Shown one piece after another: positions 38,866-48,695 of a stretch of 64,000 bases of DNA. This DNA comes from Streptomyces sp. WMMB303 (GTDB lineage Bacteria > Actinomycetota > Actinomycetes > Streptomycetales > Streptomycetaceae). The first letter of the stretch is position 1. The number at the start of each line of letters is the position of its first letter. Position numbers and translations under genes: made by a program. A model generated the notes under the pieces. That model had not been told where the DNA came from. It ran no database searches and was given only the letters and a program-made list of their open reading frames with translations. The DNA lies in assembly GCF_029351045.1 (NCBI RefSeq), contig NZ_JARKIN010000001.1, forward strand, positions 6,415,001 through 6,479,000. Reading direction: 5' to 3'.

Positions 38866-39881
38866 CAGCGCTGTTCCTCCCGCAGGTCCAGGCCGATGTC
38901 GAGGACCGGCGCCGAGTGGGTGAGCGCCCCCACCGCGAGGTAGTCGACACCGGTGGCCGCGTACTCGGCGGCGTTGGCGAGGGTCAGCCGCCCGGAGGAC
39001 TCCAGCCGGGCCCGGCCCGCCACCAGGGTGACCGCCTCGGCGGTCGTCCCCGGGGTGAAGTTGTCCAGCAGCAGCAGATCGGCCCCCTGGTCGAGCACCG
39101 GCGGGATCTGGTCGAGGCTGTCGACCTCCACCTCGATGGGAATGTCCGGGAACTCCGCGCGCACCCGCGCGAACGCCTCGGCCACCCCGCCCGCGGCGAT
39201 CACATGGTTGTCCTTGATCAGCGCCGCGTCGGACAGGGACATCCGATGGTTGACACCGCCGCCGCAGCGCACCGCGAACTTCTCCAGGGCACGCAGCCCC
39301 GGCGTGGTCTTGCGGGTGTCGCGAACCCGCGCCCCGGTGCCCTCCAGCGCGTCCGCCCAGGCGCGGGTCGCGGTCGCGATCCCGGAGAGCCGGCACAGCA
39401 GGTTGAGGGCGCTGCGCTCGGCGGTGAGCAGGTCACGGGTGCGGGTGCGGACCGTCAGCAGCCGCTGCCCGGCCACCACCCGGTCCCCGTCCAGCGCGTG
39501 CCGCTCCACCTCGAACTCGTCGGTGCACACCACCGAGAGGACCGCCTCGGCGACCCGGAGCCCGGCGACGGTGCCCGCCTCCCGGGCCGTGAAGTCGCCC
39601 GTGGCGACGGCCTCCTCCGGGATGGTGGCGACGCTGGTGACGTCCACACCGCGGTCGAGGTCCTCCTCGACCGCCAGGTGGGCGATGTCCTCGACCTGAA
39701 CGGGATCCAGGCCGGAGTCGCTCAGCAGCTGCGCCAGATCGGGGTCCAGGCCGCACTCCAGCGGGTCGAGCCCGTCCGGTTCCGGCTCGGCCGAGCAGCC
39801 GCAGCCGTCGCCGCAGCCACCGCCCTCGGACGGCGCCGAGGGGCCCCGGCCGATCTGCAGGAGGGGGAGGTCGTCGGTCAC
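38865..39881 (-). CDS. nadC: Nicotinate-nucleotide pyrophosphorylase (carboxylating)
   Basis: Converts quinolinate and PRPP to nicotinate mononucleotide in de novo NAD synthesis. The 338-residue protein has the normal core: LTAERSALNLLCRLSGIAT, RDTRKTTPGLRALEKFAV, GGVNHRMSLSDAALIKDNH and LLLLDNFTP. It is about 50 residues longer than most NadC at the N-terminus, where a Gly/Cys segment GGGCGDGCGCSAE (C23, C27, C29) precedes the first helix. Start: GTG 39881 overlaps the nadB stop by 4 nt (GTGA). Alternative: a later start would remove the cysteine segment, but the overlap supports the long form. Confidence 0.96.
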   Translation of the reverse strand: MTDDLPLLQIGRGPSAPSEGGGCGDGCGCSAEPEPDGLDPLECGLDPDLAQLLSDSGLDPVQVEDIAHLAVEEDLDRGVDVTSVATIPEEAVATGDFTAREAGTVAGLRVAEAVLSVVCTDEFEVERHALDGDRVVAGQRLLTVRTRTRDLLTAERSALNLLCRLSGIATATRAWADALEGTGARVRDTRKTTPGLRALEKFAVRCGGGVNHRMSLSDAALIKDNHVIAAGGVAEAFARVRAEFPDIPIEVEVDSLDQIPPVLDQGADLLLLDNFTPGTTAEAVTLVAGRARLESSGRLTLANAAEYAATGVDYLAVGALTHSAPVLDIGLDLREEQR

Positions 39882-41677
39882 TGTTGCTCCTTGGGCAGGG
39901 CGACAACCGGCGGGAAGGCGGTCGTCCGGGTGGTACGGAGAGTGAAGCGGGCGTCGGGCTGTGCCGCGCCTTCGGGGCCGGTGCCGAGGCTCACGACGAT
40001 GTGGCGGGACCACTCCTCGTCGTCGCGGTCCGGGAAGTCCTCCCGCCAGTGGCAGCCTCGGGTCTCCTCGCGGCGGAGGGCCGCTGCCACCAGGACCTGT
40101 GCGACCAGGTGGAGGTTGGTCGTCTCCCAGGTGTCGACGCCCGGCTCGGGAGGCTTCCCGGCTGCCGTGCCGGGGAGGGCCCTCAGGCGGTCGGCGGCCG
40201 CGGAGAGGGTGCGGGCGCTGCGCAGCACTCCGGCACCCGCCGTCATGATCTGCTGGATGCTGGTGCGGGCGGTGGCCGGAAGGAGGGTGGCCCCTGCCCC
40301 GCCGCTGATGCCCGCGGGCCCACCGCCGTGGCCCGCCGTTCCACCGCTGTCGGACGGCGGTGCCGGGAGCGCCCGCCCGGAGCCGGCCGCCGACCCCAGG
40401 ACCGACTCGGCGATCCGCTCCGCGAAGACCAGACCCTCCAGCAGACTGTTGGAACCCAGCCGGTTGGCTCCGTGGACGCCGGTGCAGGCGGCCTCGCCGC
40501 AGGCGTAGAGGCCGGGGACCGTGGTGCGGCCGGTCAGATCGGTGCGGATGCCGCCGCTGGCGAAGTGGGCGGCCGGGGCGACCGGGACGAGCTGCGTCAC
40601 CGGGTCGATGCCGTGGGCGCGGCAGGCGGCCAGGATGGTGGGGAAGCGGGTCTCCCACATGGCGGCGCCGAAGTGCCGGCCGTCCAGATACATGTGATCG
40701 GTGCCCTGCTGCGCGGCGTGCCGCGTGATGCCCTTGGCGACGATGTCGCGCGGCGCCAGCTCGGCGAGAGGGTGGGCGCCCTGCATGAAGCGGACCCCGT
40801 CGGCGTCCACCAGATGGGCTCCCTCGCCGCGCACGGCCTCGGAGATGAGCGGCTGCTGCCCCTCGGCGTCCGGACCGAGGTAGAGCACCGTCGGGTGGAA
40901 CTGGACGAACTCCAGGTCGGAGACCTCGGCGCCGGCGCGCAGTGCGAGGGCGACGCCGTCGCCGGTGGAGACGGCGGGGTTGGTCGTCGCGGCGAAGACC
41001 TGACCCATGCCGCCGGTGGCCAGTACGACTGCGGGGGCGCGGACGGCGCCGACGCCGTCGTGCTGCCCCTCGCCCATCACGTGCAGGGTGACGCCCGCAG
41101 TGTGACCGTCGGCGTCTTTGAGCAGGTCGAGGACGAGGGCGTTCTCGACGGTGCGGATGCCCTGTTCGCGTACGGCCTCGACCAGCGCGCGGGAGATCTC
41201 GGCCCCGGTCGCGTCGCCGCCCGCATGCGCGATGCGGTTGCGGTGGTGGCCGCCCTCGCGGGTCAACGCGATCTCACCGGTGTCGGCGGAGCGGTCGAAA
41301 TCGGCGCCCGCCGCGATGAGCCGCCGTACGGCCGCGGGACCCTCGGTGACCAGGGTGCGCACCGCATGCTCGTCGCACAGTCCGGCACCCGCCTCCAGGG
41401 TGTCGTCCAGGTGCTGCTCCGGGCTGTCGCCCTCGCCCAGCGCGGCGGCGACGCCGCCCTGGGCCCAGCGGGTCGATCCGGCGTTCAGCCGGGCCTTGGT
41501 GACGATGACGGTACGGCCGCCGCCTGCCGCGCAGCGCAGCGCGGCCGTCAGCCCGGCGACCCCGGAGCCGACGACGACCACATCGGCGTCGAGGGTCCAG
41601 CCCGGGGCGGGCGCGGGCAGCGCGGTGCCGGCTATGCCGGGTCCGACGGCTTCGGGGGGCCGGCTGTGGGCGGTCAT
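39878..41677 (-). CDS. nadB: L-aspartate oxidase
   Basis: First enzyme of de novo NAD synthesis: FAD-dependent oxidation of L-aspartate to iminoaspartate. It has 599 residues. The FAD site is [19 protein letters not shown]. Substrate-loop motifs are [45 protein letters not shown] and the C-terminal FAD-binding [25 protein letters not shown] (read in parts). A Gly/Ala/Pro-rich insert of about 45 residues follows it. Start: ATG 41677 overlaps the panC stop by 4 nt. nadA is not in this window. Confidence 0.96.
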   Translation of the reverse strand: MTAHSRPPEAVGPGIAGTALPAPAPGWTLDADVVVVGSGVAGLTAALRCAAGGGRTVIVTKARLNAGSTRWAQGGVAAALGEGDSPEQHLDDTLEAGAGLCDEHAVRTLVTEGPAAVRRLIAAGADFDRSADTGEIALTREGGHHRNRIAHAGGDATGAEISRALVEAVREQGIRTVENALVLDLLKDADGHTAGVTLHVMGEGQHDGVGAVRAPAVVLATGGMGQVFAATTNPAVSTGDGVALALRAGAEVSDLEFVQFHPTVLYLGPDAEGQQPLISEAVRGEGAHLVDADGVRFMQGAHPLAELAPRDIVAKGITRHAAQQGTDHMYLDGRHFGAAMWETRFPTILAACRAHGIDPVTQLVPVAPAAHFASGGIRTDLTGRTTVPGLYACGEAACTGVHGANRLGSNSLLEGLVFAERIAESVLGSAAGSGRALPAPPSDSGGTAGHGGGPAGISGGAGATLLPATARTSIQQIMTAGAGVLRSARTLSAAADRLRALPGTAAGKPPEPGVDTWETTNLHLVAQVLVAAALRREETRGCHWREDFPDRDDEEWSRHIVVSLGTGPEGAAQPDARFTLRTTRTTAFPPVVALPKEQQ

Positions 41678-42552
41678 CGGGCTTCTCCGAGGTTCGAGTG
41701 GCCGAAGTGCAGGGGGACGTTGTCGATCAGCCGGGTGGTGCCCACGTGGGCGGCGACGGCGAGCACGGCGTCGCCCTGCCGTGCCTCGTCGGTGACGTCG
41801 GCGAACCCCTCGGGGTCGACCAGCGCGACGTAGTCCACGTCCAGGCCCTGCCCGGCGGCCGGCTCCAGCACCTGCTGTGCGGCGCGCAGGGCTGCCGCCG
41901 GGCCCTGCGGCGCGGCCTGCTCACCGGCGCGCAGGGCGCGGGAGAGGGCCAGGCCGCCGACGCGCTGCGCGTCGTTCAGGAAGCGGTTGCGGCTGGAGAG
42001 GGCGAGACCGTCGTGCTCGCGGACGGTGGGGACCGCGACGATCTCCACCGGGAAGTTGAGGTCCCGCACCATCCGGCGGACGAGGGCGAGCTGCTGCGCG
42101 TCCTTCTGCCCGAAGAACGCCACATCGGGTGCCGTCAGGTGGAGCAGCTTGGCGACGACGGTGAGCATCCCGTCGAAGTGCCCGGGCCGGAAAGCGCCCT
42201 CCAGCACCTCGCCCATCGGCCCCGCGGAGATCCGCACCTGCGGCTCGCCGCCCGGGTAGACCTCGGCCGAGGACGGCGCGAAGACCACGTCCGCGCCCTC
42301 CTTCCCGGCGACCTGCAGGTCCGCGTCGAGGGTGCGCGGGTAGCGGTCCAGGTCCTCGCCCGCGCCGAACTGCAGCGGGTTGACGAAGACCGTCACCACG
42401 ACCTGGCCCTGCGGACCCACCCGGTCCCGGGCCGCGCGCACCAGCGCGGCGTGGCCCTCGTGCAGCGCGCCCATGGTCATGACGACGGCCCGGTCGCCCA
42501 CGCGCGCCAGGGCGCGCAGTTCGGCAGCCGTACCGACGACTCGCGGCGTCAT
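41674..42552 (-). CDS. panC: Pantothenate synthetase
   Basis: Joins pantoate and beta-alanine with ATP to give pantothenate. It has 292 residues with all hallmark motifs: [64 protein letters not shown] and [10 protein letters not shown]. Start: ATG 42552 overlaps the stop of the DUF2520 gene by 4 nt. With coaX in the same operon, both ends of the pantothenate step are co-expressed. Confidence 0.97.
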   Translation of the reverse strand: MTPRVVGTAAELRALARVGDRAVVMTMGALHEGHAALVRAARDRVGPQGQVVVTVFVNPLQFGAGEDLDRYPRTLDADLQVAGKEGADVVFAPSSAEVYPGGEPQVRISAGPMGEVLEGAFRPGHFDGMLTVVAKLLHLTAPDVAFFGQKDAQQLALVRRMVRDLNFPVEIVAVPTVREHDGLALSSRNRFLNDAQRVGGLALSRALRAGEQAAPQGPAAALRAAQQVLEPAAGQGLDVDYVALVDPEGFADVTDEARQGDAVLAVAAHVGTTRLIDNVPLHFGHSNLGEAR

Positions 42553-43598
42553 GCGCCCGCCTCCCCGTCCCGGCCCTCTCCCGGGTCGTCGTCCCGGCCG
42601 TCGTCCGGGGGGTCGCCGCCGGGTGCGCCCGCCGCCGCCAGCACGCCCAGCAGCGCCTCGGCGGGCTCGGGCCGCAGCAGGCCGTGCGCCAGGGCCCGGT
42701 CGGCGGTCGCGCGGGCCATCGCCAGATATCCGGCCACCGTCTCCGGAGCGCTGCGCCGCAGCTCCTCGACGTGCGCCGCGACGGTGCCCGCGTCCCCACG
42801 GGCCACCGGGCCGGTCAGCGCGGCGTCACCGGAGCGCAGCGCGTTGTCCAGGGCGGCCCCCAGCAGCGGGCCCAGCATCCTGTCGGGAGCCTGCACCCCG
42901 GTGGCCCGCAGCAGGTCCATCGACTGGTTGACCAGCGTGACCAGATGGTTGGCGCCGATGGCGAGGGCCGCGTGGTACAGCGGACGGGCTTCTTCGGCGA
43001 CCCACTCCGGCTCGCCGCCCATCTCGATGACGAGGGCCTCGGCCGCCAGCCGCAGCTCCTGCGGCGCGGTCACCCCGAACGCGCACCCGGCCAGCCGCTG
43101 CACGTCGACGGCCGTACCGGTGAACGTCATCACCGGGTGCAGCGCGAGCGGCAGCGCCCCGGCCCGCAGCGCGGGCTCCAGCACCGAGACGCCGAACCGG
43201 CCGGAGGTGTGCGCCACCAGTTGGCCGGGGCGCACGGCACCGGTCCGCGCCAGACCGGACACCAGGTCCGGCAGCGCGTCGTCGGGCACGGTCAGCAGGA
43301 CCAGCTCGGAGCGGGCCAGCACCTCGGCCGGGTCCACCAGCGGCACGCCGGGCAGCAGCTCGGCCGCCCGGCCGCGGGACGCGTCCGAGACCCCGGAGGC
43401 CGCGACCGGGCGGTGCCCGGCCAGCCGGAGCGCCGCGGCCAGCGCCGGGCCGACCCGTCCGGCGCCGACGACGCCCACGGACAGCCGCGCCGGGCGGTCC
43501 TCGGCGCGGGCCGGGGCCGCGGGCTCGGGCCTGCTCCCGGCGCCGGGCCGGGAGGCGTCCCCGGTGCCGTCCGGGGGAGGGGAGTGGTGTGCGTTCAC
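42549..43598 (-). CDS. Rossmann-like and DUF2520 domain protein
   Basis: A 349-residue dehydrogenase-like protein. After a disordered Pro/Arg leader (about 38 residues) comes a Rossmann domain ([24 protein letters not shown]) and [16 protein letters not shown], then the helical DUF2520 domain ([30 protein letters not shown], read in parts; [23 protein letters not shown]). It is related to pyrroline-5-carboxylate and 2-hydroxy acid dehydrogenases. Position at the head of the operon with panC suggests a ketopantoate-reductase-like role, which is unproven. Start: GTG 43598; the ribosome site is weak (GGAAGG) and the frame is open upstream. Confidence 0.87.
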   Translation of the reverse strand: MNAHHSPPPDGTGDASRPGAGSRPEPAAPARAEDRPARLSVGVVGAGRVGPALAAALRLAGHRPVAASGVSDASRGRAAELLPGVPLVDPAEVLARSELVLLTVPDDALPDLVSGLARTGAVRPGQLVAHTSGRFGVSVLEPALRAGALPLALHPVMTFTGTAVDVQRLAGCAFGVTAPQELRLAAEALVIEMGGEPEWVAEEARPLYHAALAIGANHLVTLVNQSMDLLRATGVQAPDRMLGPLLGAALDNALRSGDAALTGPVARGDAGTVAAHVEELRRSAPETVAGYLAMARATADRALAHGLLRPEPAEALLGVLAAAGAPGGDPPDDGRDDDPGEGRDGEAGA

Positions 43599-43663
43599 GA
43601 AAGCGGCCTTCCGTATGCGTTCCGGTCCGCTCAGTGGCCGGTACCGGACGAGACCACGCCATG

Positions 43664-43936
43664 CTAAGCCCTCCGCGCCCGGCGCCGGAGGGGCCGGGGT
43701 GCCGTCCGGGAGGCCCGCTGCCGTGCCCCGTCCCGGTCCGCGCGCGGGCCGGCGGAGGGCGCCGCGGCCCGGTCCGCGGCGGCGCCCCCGGACCCGAGCT
43801 CCTGCCTGGCCTCCCGGCGGGCCACCCACCAGGCCCGCAGGAGCTTCGCCTCGTGGCTGCCGGGTGCCGGGGGCGGTGCCTGACCGTGGGAGCCGAGCCG
43901 CCAGCTGTCCAACGCGTACTGATCCATGAGTGCCAT
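43664..43936 (-). CDS. Small basic hypothetical protein divergent to the ArsR/DUF5937 gene
   Basis: A 90-residue frame starting at ATG 43936 (MALMDQYALDSWRLG; a second ATG at 43927). An amphipathic N-terminal half (HEAKLLRAWWVARREARQEL) is followed by an Arg/Ala-rich tail. No family recognised. In its favour: it lies directly behind the double operator at 43978-44026, in divergent orientation to the regulator. Against: composition is close to that of non-coding frames. Confidence 0.5.
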   Translation of the reverse strand: MALMDQYALDSWRLGSHGQAPPPAPGSHEAKLLRAWWVARREARQELGSGGAAADRAAAPSAGPRADRDGARQRASRTAPRPLRRRARRA

Positions 43937-43977
43937 GCGCACCACGGTGCGGCGCCGCCGCAGCCGGAGCACGCGGG

Positions 43978-44026
43978 TTGACCGGGGCCGTCAATCGACC
44001 CGGCGTGGATTGACGGCCCCGGTCAA
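43978..44026. promoter_or_regulatory. Double palindromic operator of the ArsR/DUF5937 regulator
   Basis: TTGACCGGGGCCGTCAATC (43978-43996) and its exact inverse (44008-44026) flank an 11-bp spacer. Each arm is itself a dyad TTGAC-N7-GTCAA (43978-43994 and 44010-44026), so two 17-bp operators lie 32 bp apart, three helical turns. The TTGAC elements could double as -35 boxes for promoters in either direction. It sits 74 bp before the regulator start. Confidence 0.75.
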
Positions 44027-44099
44027 TCGGGGAAGAAGCCGCAGCGGAAAGGGGGGTTCCGGCAGGGGCGGCGTCCAGCCGGGGAGGCACCATGGGGGC

Positions 44100-45221
44100 A
44101 TGAGCGTCACCATCGACATCGCCGGGCTGCCGCTGGAGCGCCTCGTCTTCGCCCCCTCCCCGCTGGCGGAGCTGGGCGCCGCGCTGCACACCCTCTCCGA
44201 GCCCGGGCACCATCCCCGGGCGCACAACTGGGCGACCGCCGTGAACGCCTCCCTGGCGCCGGAGCTCGCCGACCGGCTGTGCGAGGCGGACTTCCTGTGG
44301 CGTACGACGTTCTCCGACCTGCTGATGGGCTTCGCCGGGCTGGGTGACGCCGCCGTCCAGCCCGGGGCGACGCTCGCCGAGGACCTGGACGTGGTCGACA
44401 AGCTGAACGACGAGCAGTTCGTCACCACCGCGCTGGAGTTCACCTGCGGCGCCGACTACGCGGCCGCTGCCGGGCTCTCGCCGCTGACGGACGCGGCGCT
44501 GCGCACCCGGGCGGTCGAACTGGCCGCCGCACGGGGTCCGCAGCAGCGCCGGTTCACCGAGCGGCTGCTGGAGGACCCGCCCGCCGTACGGGCCTGGGTG
44601 CGGCGCCTGTTCGAGGACTGCGAGCAGGCGTTCTTCGCCGACACCTGGAACCGGGTGCGCGGCCAGCTCGCGGCGGACGCGCGGCAGAAGACAGAACTGC
44701 TGCGCCGCCGCGGGCTGGCGGCGACCCTGGAGGCCGTCTCCGCATCGCTGTCGACCGACGAGCGGGGTTCGGTCATCGCCGTGGACAAGCTCGTCAGCGG
44801 GCGCACCACGGCCGTCGACCCGGCGGTGGGCCCCGGGGTGACCTTCGTCCCGTCCGTCCACCAGTGGCCGCATCTGATGGTGCTGTACCGGCACGGCTGG
44901 CGGCCCGTCGTGCACTATCCGCTGGCGTCGCGGGAGCTGTCGGTTCCGCTGTCGGTCGAGCGGTTCAAGCTGCGGATGGAGGCGCTGGCGCACCCCATGC
45001 GGATGCAGCTGTGCCGGAGCCTGGCCCGCGGCCCGTACACCACCGGCGAACTGGCCGACCACCACTCGGTCAGCTCCCCGGAGATCTCCCGGCACCTGAC
45101 CGTGCTGAAGAAGGCCGGTCTGATCACCGCGCAGCGGCGGGGCCGGTACGTCCAGTACCAGCTGGACCTGAAAGTGGTGGGCCGGCTGGGCAGCGACTTC
45201 CTGGAGACGGTGCTGCGCTGA
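44100..45221 (+). CDS. ArsR-type regulator with N-terminal DUF5937 domain
   Basis: A 373-residue regulator. About 280 residues form a DUF5937-like domain (DIAGLPLERLVFAPSPLAELGAALH, read in parts; WATAVNASLAPEL), and the C-terminal 90 residues are an ArsR winged helix (KLRMEALAHPMRMQLCRSLARG, TTGELADHHSVSSPEISRHLTVLKKAGLI read in parts, RRGRYVQYQLDL). The large domain probably senses a ligand. No metal-binding cysteine pair is present in the DNA-binding domain. Start: ATG 44100 with GGGGAGG about 12 nt upstream. The double palindrome upstream suggests autoregulation together with the divergent small frame. Confidence 0.93.
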   Translation: MSVTIDIAGLPLERLVFAPSPLAELGAALHTLSEPGHHPRAHNWATAVNASLAPELADRLCEADFLWRTTFSDLLMGFAGLGDAAVQPGATLAEDLDVVDKLNDEQFVTTALEFTCGADYAAAAGLSPLTDAALRTRAVELAAARGPQQRRFTERLLEDPPAVRAWVRRLFEDCEQAFFADTWNRVRGQLAADARQKTELLRRRGLAATLEAVSASLSTDERGSVIAVDKLVSGRTTAVDPAVGPGVTFVPSVHQWPHLMVLYRHGWRPVVHYPLASRELSVPLSVERFKLRMEALAHPMRMQLCRSLARGPYTTGELADHHSVSSPEISRHLTVLKKAGLITAQRRGRYVQYQLDLKVVGRLGSDFLETVLR

Positions 45222-45290
45222 CCGCGCCCGGCCGCGCCCCCTCCCGACGGTGACGGTGCACCGCCGGGCCGTCCGCGGCCGCCGGGCTCC

Positions 45291-45971
45291 TCACTGGCTC
45301 CCGGCGCGCACCAGACCCGTCTCGTATGCCAGCACCACGGCCTGCACCCGGTCCCGCAGCTCCAGCTTGGCCAGGATGCGGCCCACGTGGGTCTTGACCG
45401 TGGCCTCGGACAGCACCAGCCGGGCGGCGATCTCGCTGTTGGACAGGCCCTGCGCGATCAGGGTGAGGACCTCGCGCTCGCGGTCGGTGATACGGCGCAG
45501 CTCCTTGGCGACCGGCTCCGAGGACGAGGCGGGCAGCACGGAGGAGAAACGGTCGATCAGTCGCCGGGTGGTGCTGGGGGCGACGACCGCGTCCCCGCTG
45601 CGCACGGCCCGGATCGCGGCCAGCAGGTCGCCGGGCGGGACGTCCTTGAGCATGAAACCGCTGGCCCCGGCCTTGAGCGCGGAGAAGGCGTACTCGTCCA
45701 GGTCGAAGGTGGTCAGTATCAGCACCTTGGGGTCGCCCGGCCCGCCCTCGCCGCCCTCGCAGATCCGGCGGGTGGCCTCCACGCCGTCGACGCCGGGCAT
45801 CCGCACGTCCATCAGCACCACGTCCACCGGCTGCTCCCGCAGCACGGCCAGCGCCTCCGCGCCGTCGCTCGCCTCCGCCACGACCTCCATGTCCTGCTGT
45901 GCGGTCAGCACCATGCGGAATCCGGTGCGCAGCAGCGCCTGGTCGTCGACGAGCATCACACGGATGGTCAT
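45291..45971 (-). CDS. LuxR/NarL-type response regulator
   Basis: A 226-residue two-component regulator. Receiver domain: acidic pocket MLVDDQALLR, phospho-acceptor in VDVVLMDVRMPGVDG, switch residues ILTTFDLDEY and FMLKDVPP. Output domain: a LuxR helix-turn-helix, LTDREREVLTLIAQGLSNSEIA-type sequence here ITDREREVLTLIAQG and ATVKTHVGRILAKL. Start: ATG 45971. It lies 97 bp after the kinase gene and is its partner. Confidence 0.96.
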   Translation of the reverse strand: MTIRVMLVDDQALLRTGFRMVLTAQQDMEVVAEASDGAEALAVLREQPVDVVLMDVRMPGVDGVEATRRICEGGEGGPGDPKVLILTTFDLDEYAFSALKAGASGFMLKDVPPGDLLAAIRAVRSGDAVVAPSTTRRLIDRFSSVLPASSSEPVAKELRRITDREREVLTLIAQGLSNSEIAARLVLSEATVKTHVGRILAKLELRDRVQAVVLAYETGLVRAGSQ

Positions 45972-46068
45972 GGCAGGTCCTCGGGTTCTTCTCGGCTCGG
46001 GCAGCAGGTCGGTGGACGGTGGGGGCGGACCCGGGGCGCGGGCCGGGCGGTACCCGCCGGGGGCGGCG

Positions 46069-47310
46069 TCAGTCCGCGCCCTTGAGGGGGAGGGCGGCAC
46101 GGATGCGGAACCCGCCGCCGGAGCGGGGCCCGGCCTCCAGCGCGCCCCCCACCATGCCGACGCGTTCGCGCATCCCGATCAGCCCGTGTCCGAGGCCGTC
46201 GGCGCCGCCGTCCCGGTACAGCTCGCGCTGGGCGCCGCGGCCGTCGTCCTCGGCGAGCACCGACAGCTCGTCGTCCCGGTAGCAGAGCTGCACCGTAGCG
46301 CCCACGTGCGGACCGCCGTGCTTGCGGGTGTTGGTCAGCGCTTCCTGCACGATGCGGTACGCGGTCAGCTCGACGCTGCTGGGCAGCGGGTGCGGGTCGC
46401 CCTCCACCCTGAAGTCGACCGTCAGACCGGCGCCGCGCACCTGCTCGACGAGGTCGGCGATCTGCTCGACACCGGGCTGCGGCACATAGGCGTCCCCGTC
46501 CCGCTTCGCGGTGTCGCCGCTGCGCAGCACGCCCAGCAGCCGGCGCATCTCGGCGAGGGCCTGGCGGCCGGTCCCGGAGATGGTCTCCAGCGCCATCCGG
46601 GTCTGGTCGGGCGAGGCGTCCAGCACGTAGGAGGCACCGTCGGCCTGGACGACCATCACCGAGACGTTGTGCGCCACCACGTCGTGCAGTTCGCGGGCTA
46701 TCCGGGCGCGCTCCGCCGCCACCGCCACCTTGGCCTGGGCCTCGCGCTCCTTCTCCAGCCGCCTGGCGCGCTGCTCCAGCTCCAGGTAGTAGGCACGGCG
46801 GGTGCGCAGCGAGTCGCCGAGCACCCAGGCCAGCACGAACGCCAGGGTCATGAAGAGGGTGCCGAAGATGTCGGCGGTCGGATTGTGCGGCGAGCTGGGC
46901 CAGCGCAGCGTGCTGATGGTGGGGGCCAGCAGCGCCCCGGCCAGCGCCCAGCGGGAGGCCCAGCGGGTGTGCCGGGAGGCGACGGTGAACAGGATGACGA
47001 GGAAGGCGAAGTTGCCGGGGAACGGGCCCACGTCGGCGACGACCTGCGCGACGCCGGCACCGGTGGCCAGCAGCAGCATCTTCTCCGGCGCCCGCCGCCG
47101 CAGCGCCACCACCAGGCTCAGCGCGAGCGAGATCGGGACGATGGCGATCTGCTGGCCGATACCCCGCGGCAGCGGGTCGGCGGCGTCCGGGCCCGGGGGT
47201 GTCGACACGCTCGCGACGATCCACAGCGACGACAGCATCAGCAGGAACACAGCCCAGAGGCTGTCCACCCACGTGGGGTGCCTGCGGATGAAGTCGTAGA
47301 GCCGATTCAC
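46069..47310 (-). CDS. Sensor histidine kinase (NarL type) of the adjacent response regulator
   Basis: A 413-residue membrane kinase. Four or five N-terminal helices (WAVFLLMLSSLWIVASV, AIVPISLALSLVVAL, LLLATGAGVAQVVADVG, AFLVILFTVASRHT) are followed by a further helix near 160, a coiled coil and HisKA_3 with the phospho-acceptor in ERARIARELHDVVAHNVSVM. The HATPase has EALTNTRKHGG and GHGLIGMRERV. Start: GTG 47310; an ATG at 47337 is also in frame. The promoter TTGACC-17-TGCATA ends 11 nt before GTG 47310, which favours the shorter form with almost no leader. Confidence 0.94.
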   Translation of the reverse strand: MNRLYDFIRRHPTWVDSLWAVFLLMLSSLWIVASVSTPPGPDAADPLPRGIGQQIAIVPISLALSLVVALRRRAPEKMLLLATGAGVAQVVADVGPFPGNFAFLVILFTVASRHTRWASRWALAGALLAPTISTLRWPSSPHNPTADIFGTLFMTLAFVLAWVLGDSLRTRRAYYLELEQRARRLEKEREAQAKVAVAAERARIARELHDVVAHNVSVMVVQADGASYVLDASPDQTRMALETISGTGRQALAEMRRLLGVLRSGDTAKRDGDAYVPQPGVEQIADLVEQVRGAGLTVDFRVEGDPHPLPSSVELTAYRIVQEALTNTRKHGGPHVGATVQLCYRDDELSVLAEDDGRGAQRELYRDGGADGLGHGLIGMRERVGMVGGALEAGPRSGGGFRIRAALPLKGAD

Positions 47311-47321
47311 GTAACTAAGCG

Positions 47322-47350
47322 TATGCAGGGCAGGCACGTGCGGAGGTCAA
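47322..47350 (-). promoter_or_regulatory. Promoter of the kinase/regulator operon
   Basis: On the minus strand TTGACC (47345-47350) and TGCATA (47322-47327) are 17 bp apart, ending just before the kinase start. Confidence 0.5.
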
Positions 47351-47538
47351 CCGGACGGCCGATCCCGGGCCGCCCGCCTACTCCGCAAGGTGGAGGACAG
47401 GGGTCCGCACCAGCGGTGAGACCGGCCCGGGTCCGTCGTCCGGGCCGGCCCGTCACCGGCCGGGAGCGGGGCCTGACGCCTGCCGGTGCCCGGAGGCGCG
47501 CGCCCGGCACGGGCTCCGCGGCGGCCTAGAGTGAGGCC

Positions 47539-48546
47539 GTGCACAACGAGCCGCCCGGGTGGCGCACAGCCACCGAACACGCGCTCTACGGGCCGGACGG
47601 CTTCTACGCCCACCAGGTCCCGGCAGCGCACTTCCGCACCTCGGTGCACGCCTCGCCGCTGTTCGCCGACGCCGTGGCGCGCCTCCTGCTGCGGGTGGAC
47701 GAGGCGCTGGGGCACCCCGAGCCGCTGGACCTGGTGGATGTCGGAGCGGGCGAGGGCGAACTGCTGACCGGGGTGCTGGCGGCGCTGCGGACCCGGGAGG
47801 CGGCCGGCGCCGACGTGGCGGCCCGGCTGCGCCCCCTCGCCGTGGAACGGCGGGCCCGGCCCGCGCGGCTGGAGCCGGCGATCGGCTGGCAGCAGAAGCT
47901 GCCGGAGCCCGGGACGTGCACGGGGCTGCTGTTCGCCAACGAGTGGCTGGACAACGTCCCCGTGGACGTCGCCGAGTACGACGCGGCGGGCACCGCGCGG
48001 TTGGTGCTGGTGGAGCCGGACGGCACCGAGCGGCCCGGCCCCCCGGTGTCCGGCACCGACGCGGACTGGCTGGCCCGCTGGTGGCCGCCCGCGGGGGACG
48101 GCGCGCGGGCCGAGATCGGGCACCCGCGGGACACCGCGTGGGCCGGCGCCGTGAGCGCGCTGCGCCGGGGCGCCGCCGTCGCCGTCGACTACGCGCACCG
48201 GCGCTCCGACCGGCCGCCCTTCGGCACGCTGACCGGCTTCCGCGCGGGGCACGGCTGCCGGCCGGTGCCGGACGGCTCCTGCGATCTGACCTCCCATGTC
48301 GCCCTGGACGCGGTGGCCGCCGCGGCGCCGGGCCGCAGCACGCTGCTGACCCAGCGGGCGGCGCTGCGGGCGCTGGGAGTGACCGGGCGGCGCCCGGCGC
48401 TGTCCCTGGCCTCCGGCGACCCCGCTGCCTACGTGCGGGAGCTCGGTGCGGCCGGTGCGGCCGCGGAGCTGCTGGACCCCGGCGGGCTGGGCGGATTCGG
48501 CTGGCTGGTGTGCGAAGTGGAGTGCGCTGCCGGTCCCTGGGAGTGA
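47539..48546 (+). CDS. SAM-dependent methyltransferase, MidA/NDUFAF7 family
   Basis: A 335-residue protein of the MidA (COG1565-like) family. SAM motif I is [17 protein letters not shown]. The family-typical [17 protein letters not shown] and [10 protein letters not shown] segments follow, with a late [17 protein letters not shown] helix. The mitochondrial homologue NDUFAF7 methylates an arginine of the complex I subunit NDUFS2 (NuoD). An orphan nuoD lies 7.5 kb downstream in this window. Start: GTG 47539, preceded by TAGAGT and exactly 6 nt, so leaderless. Confidence 0.88.
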   Translation: MHNEPPGWRTATEHALYGPDGFYAHQVPAAHFRTSVHASPLFADAVARLLLRVDEALGHPEPLDLVDVGAGEGELLTGVLAALRTREAAGADVAARLRPLAVERRARPARLEPAIGWQQKLPEPGTCTGLLFANEWLDNVPVDVAEYDAAGTARLVLVEPDGTERPGPPVSGTDADWLARWWPPAGDGARAEIGHPRDTAWAGAVSALRRGAAVAVDYAHRRSDRPPFGTLTGFRAGHGCRPVPDGSCDLTSHVALDAVAAAAPGRSTLLTQRAALRALGVTGRRPALSLASGDPAAYVRELGAAGAAAELLDPGGLGGFGWLVCEVECAAGPWE

Positions 48547-48695
48547 CCCGGCCGTTCGGCGGGTGACCCGCTCGAGAGCGACCGCGCCCGGAATGCCCGT
48601 CGGCGCAGGGGCTCTTATGCTCGCCGGAGGCCCGGCACCGCCCGGGCGGCGGGCAGCGGCGCCCGGCCGGGCCGACGAGCGGAGGAGTCCGGGGT

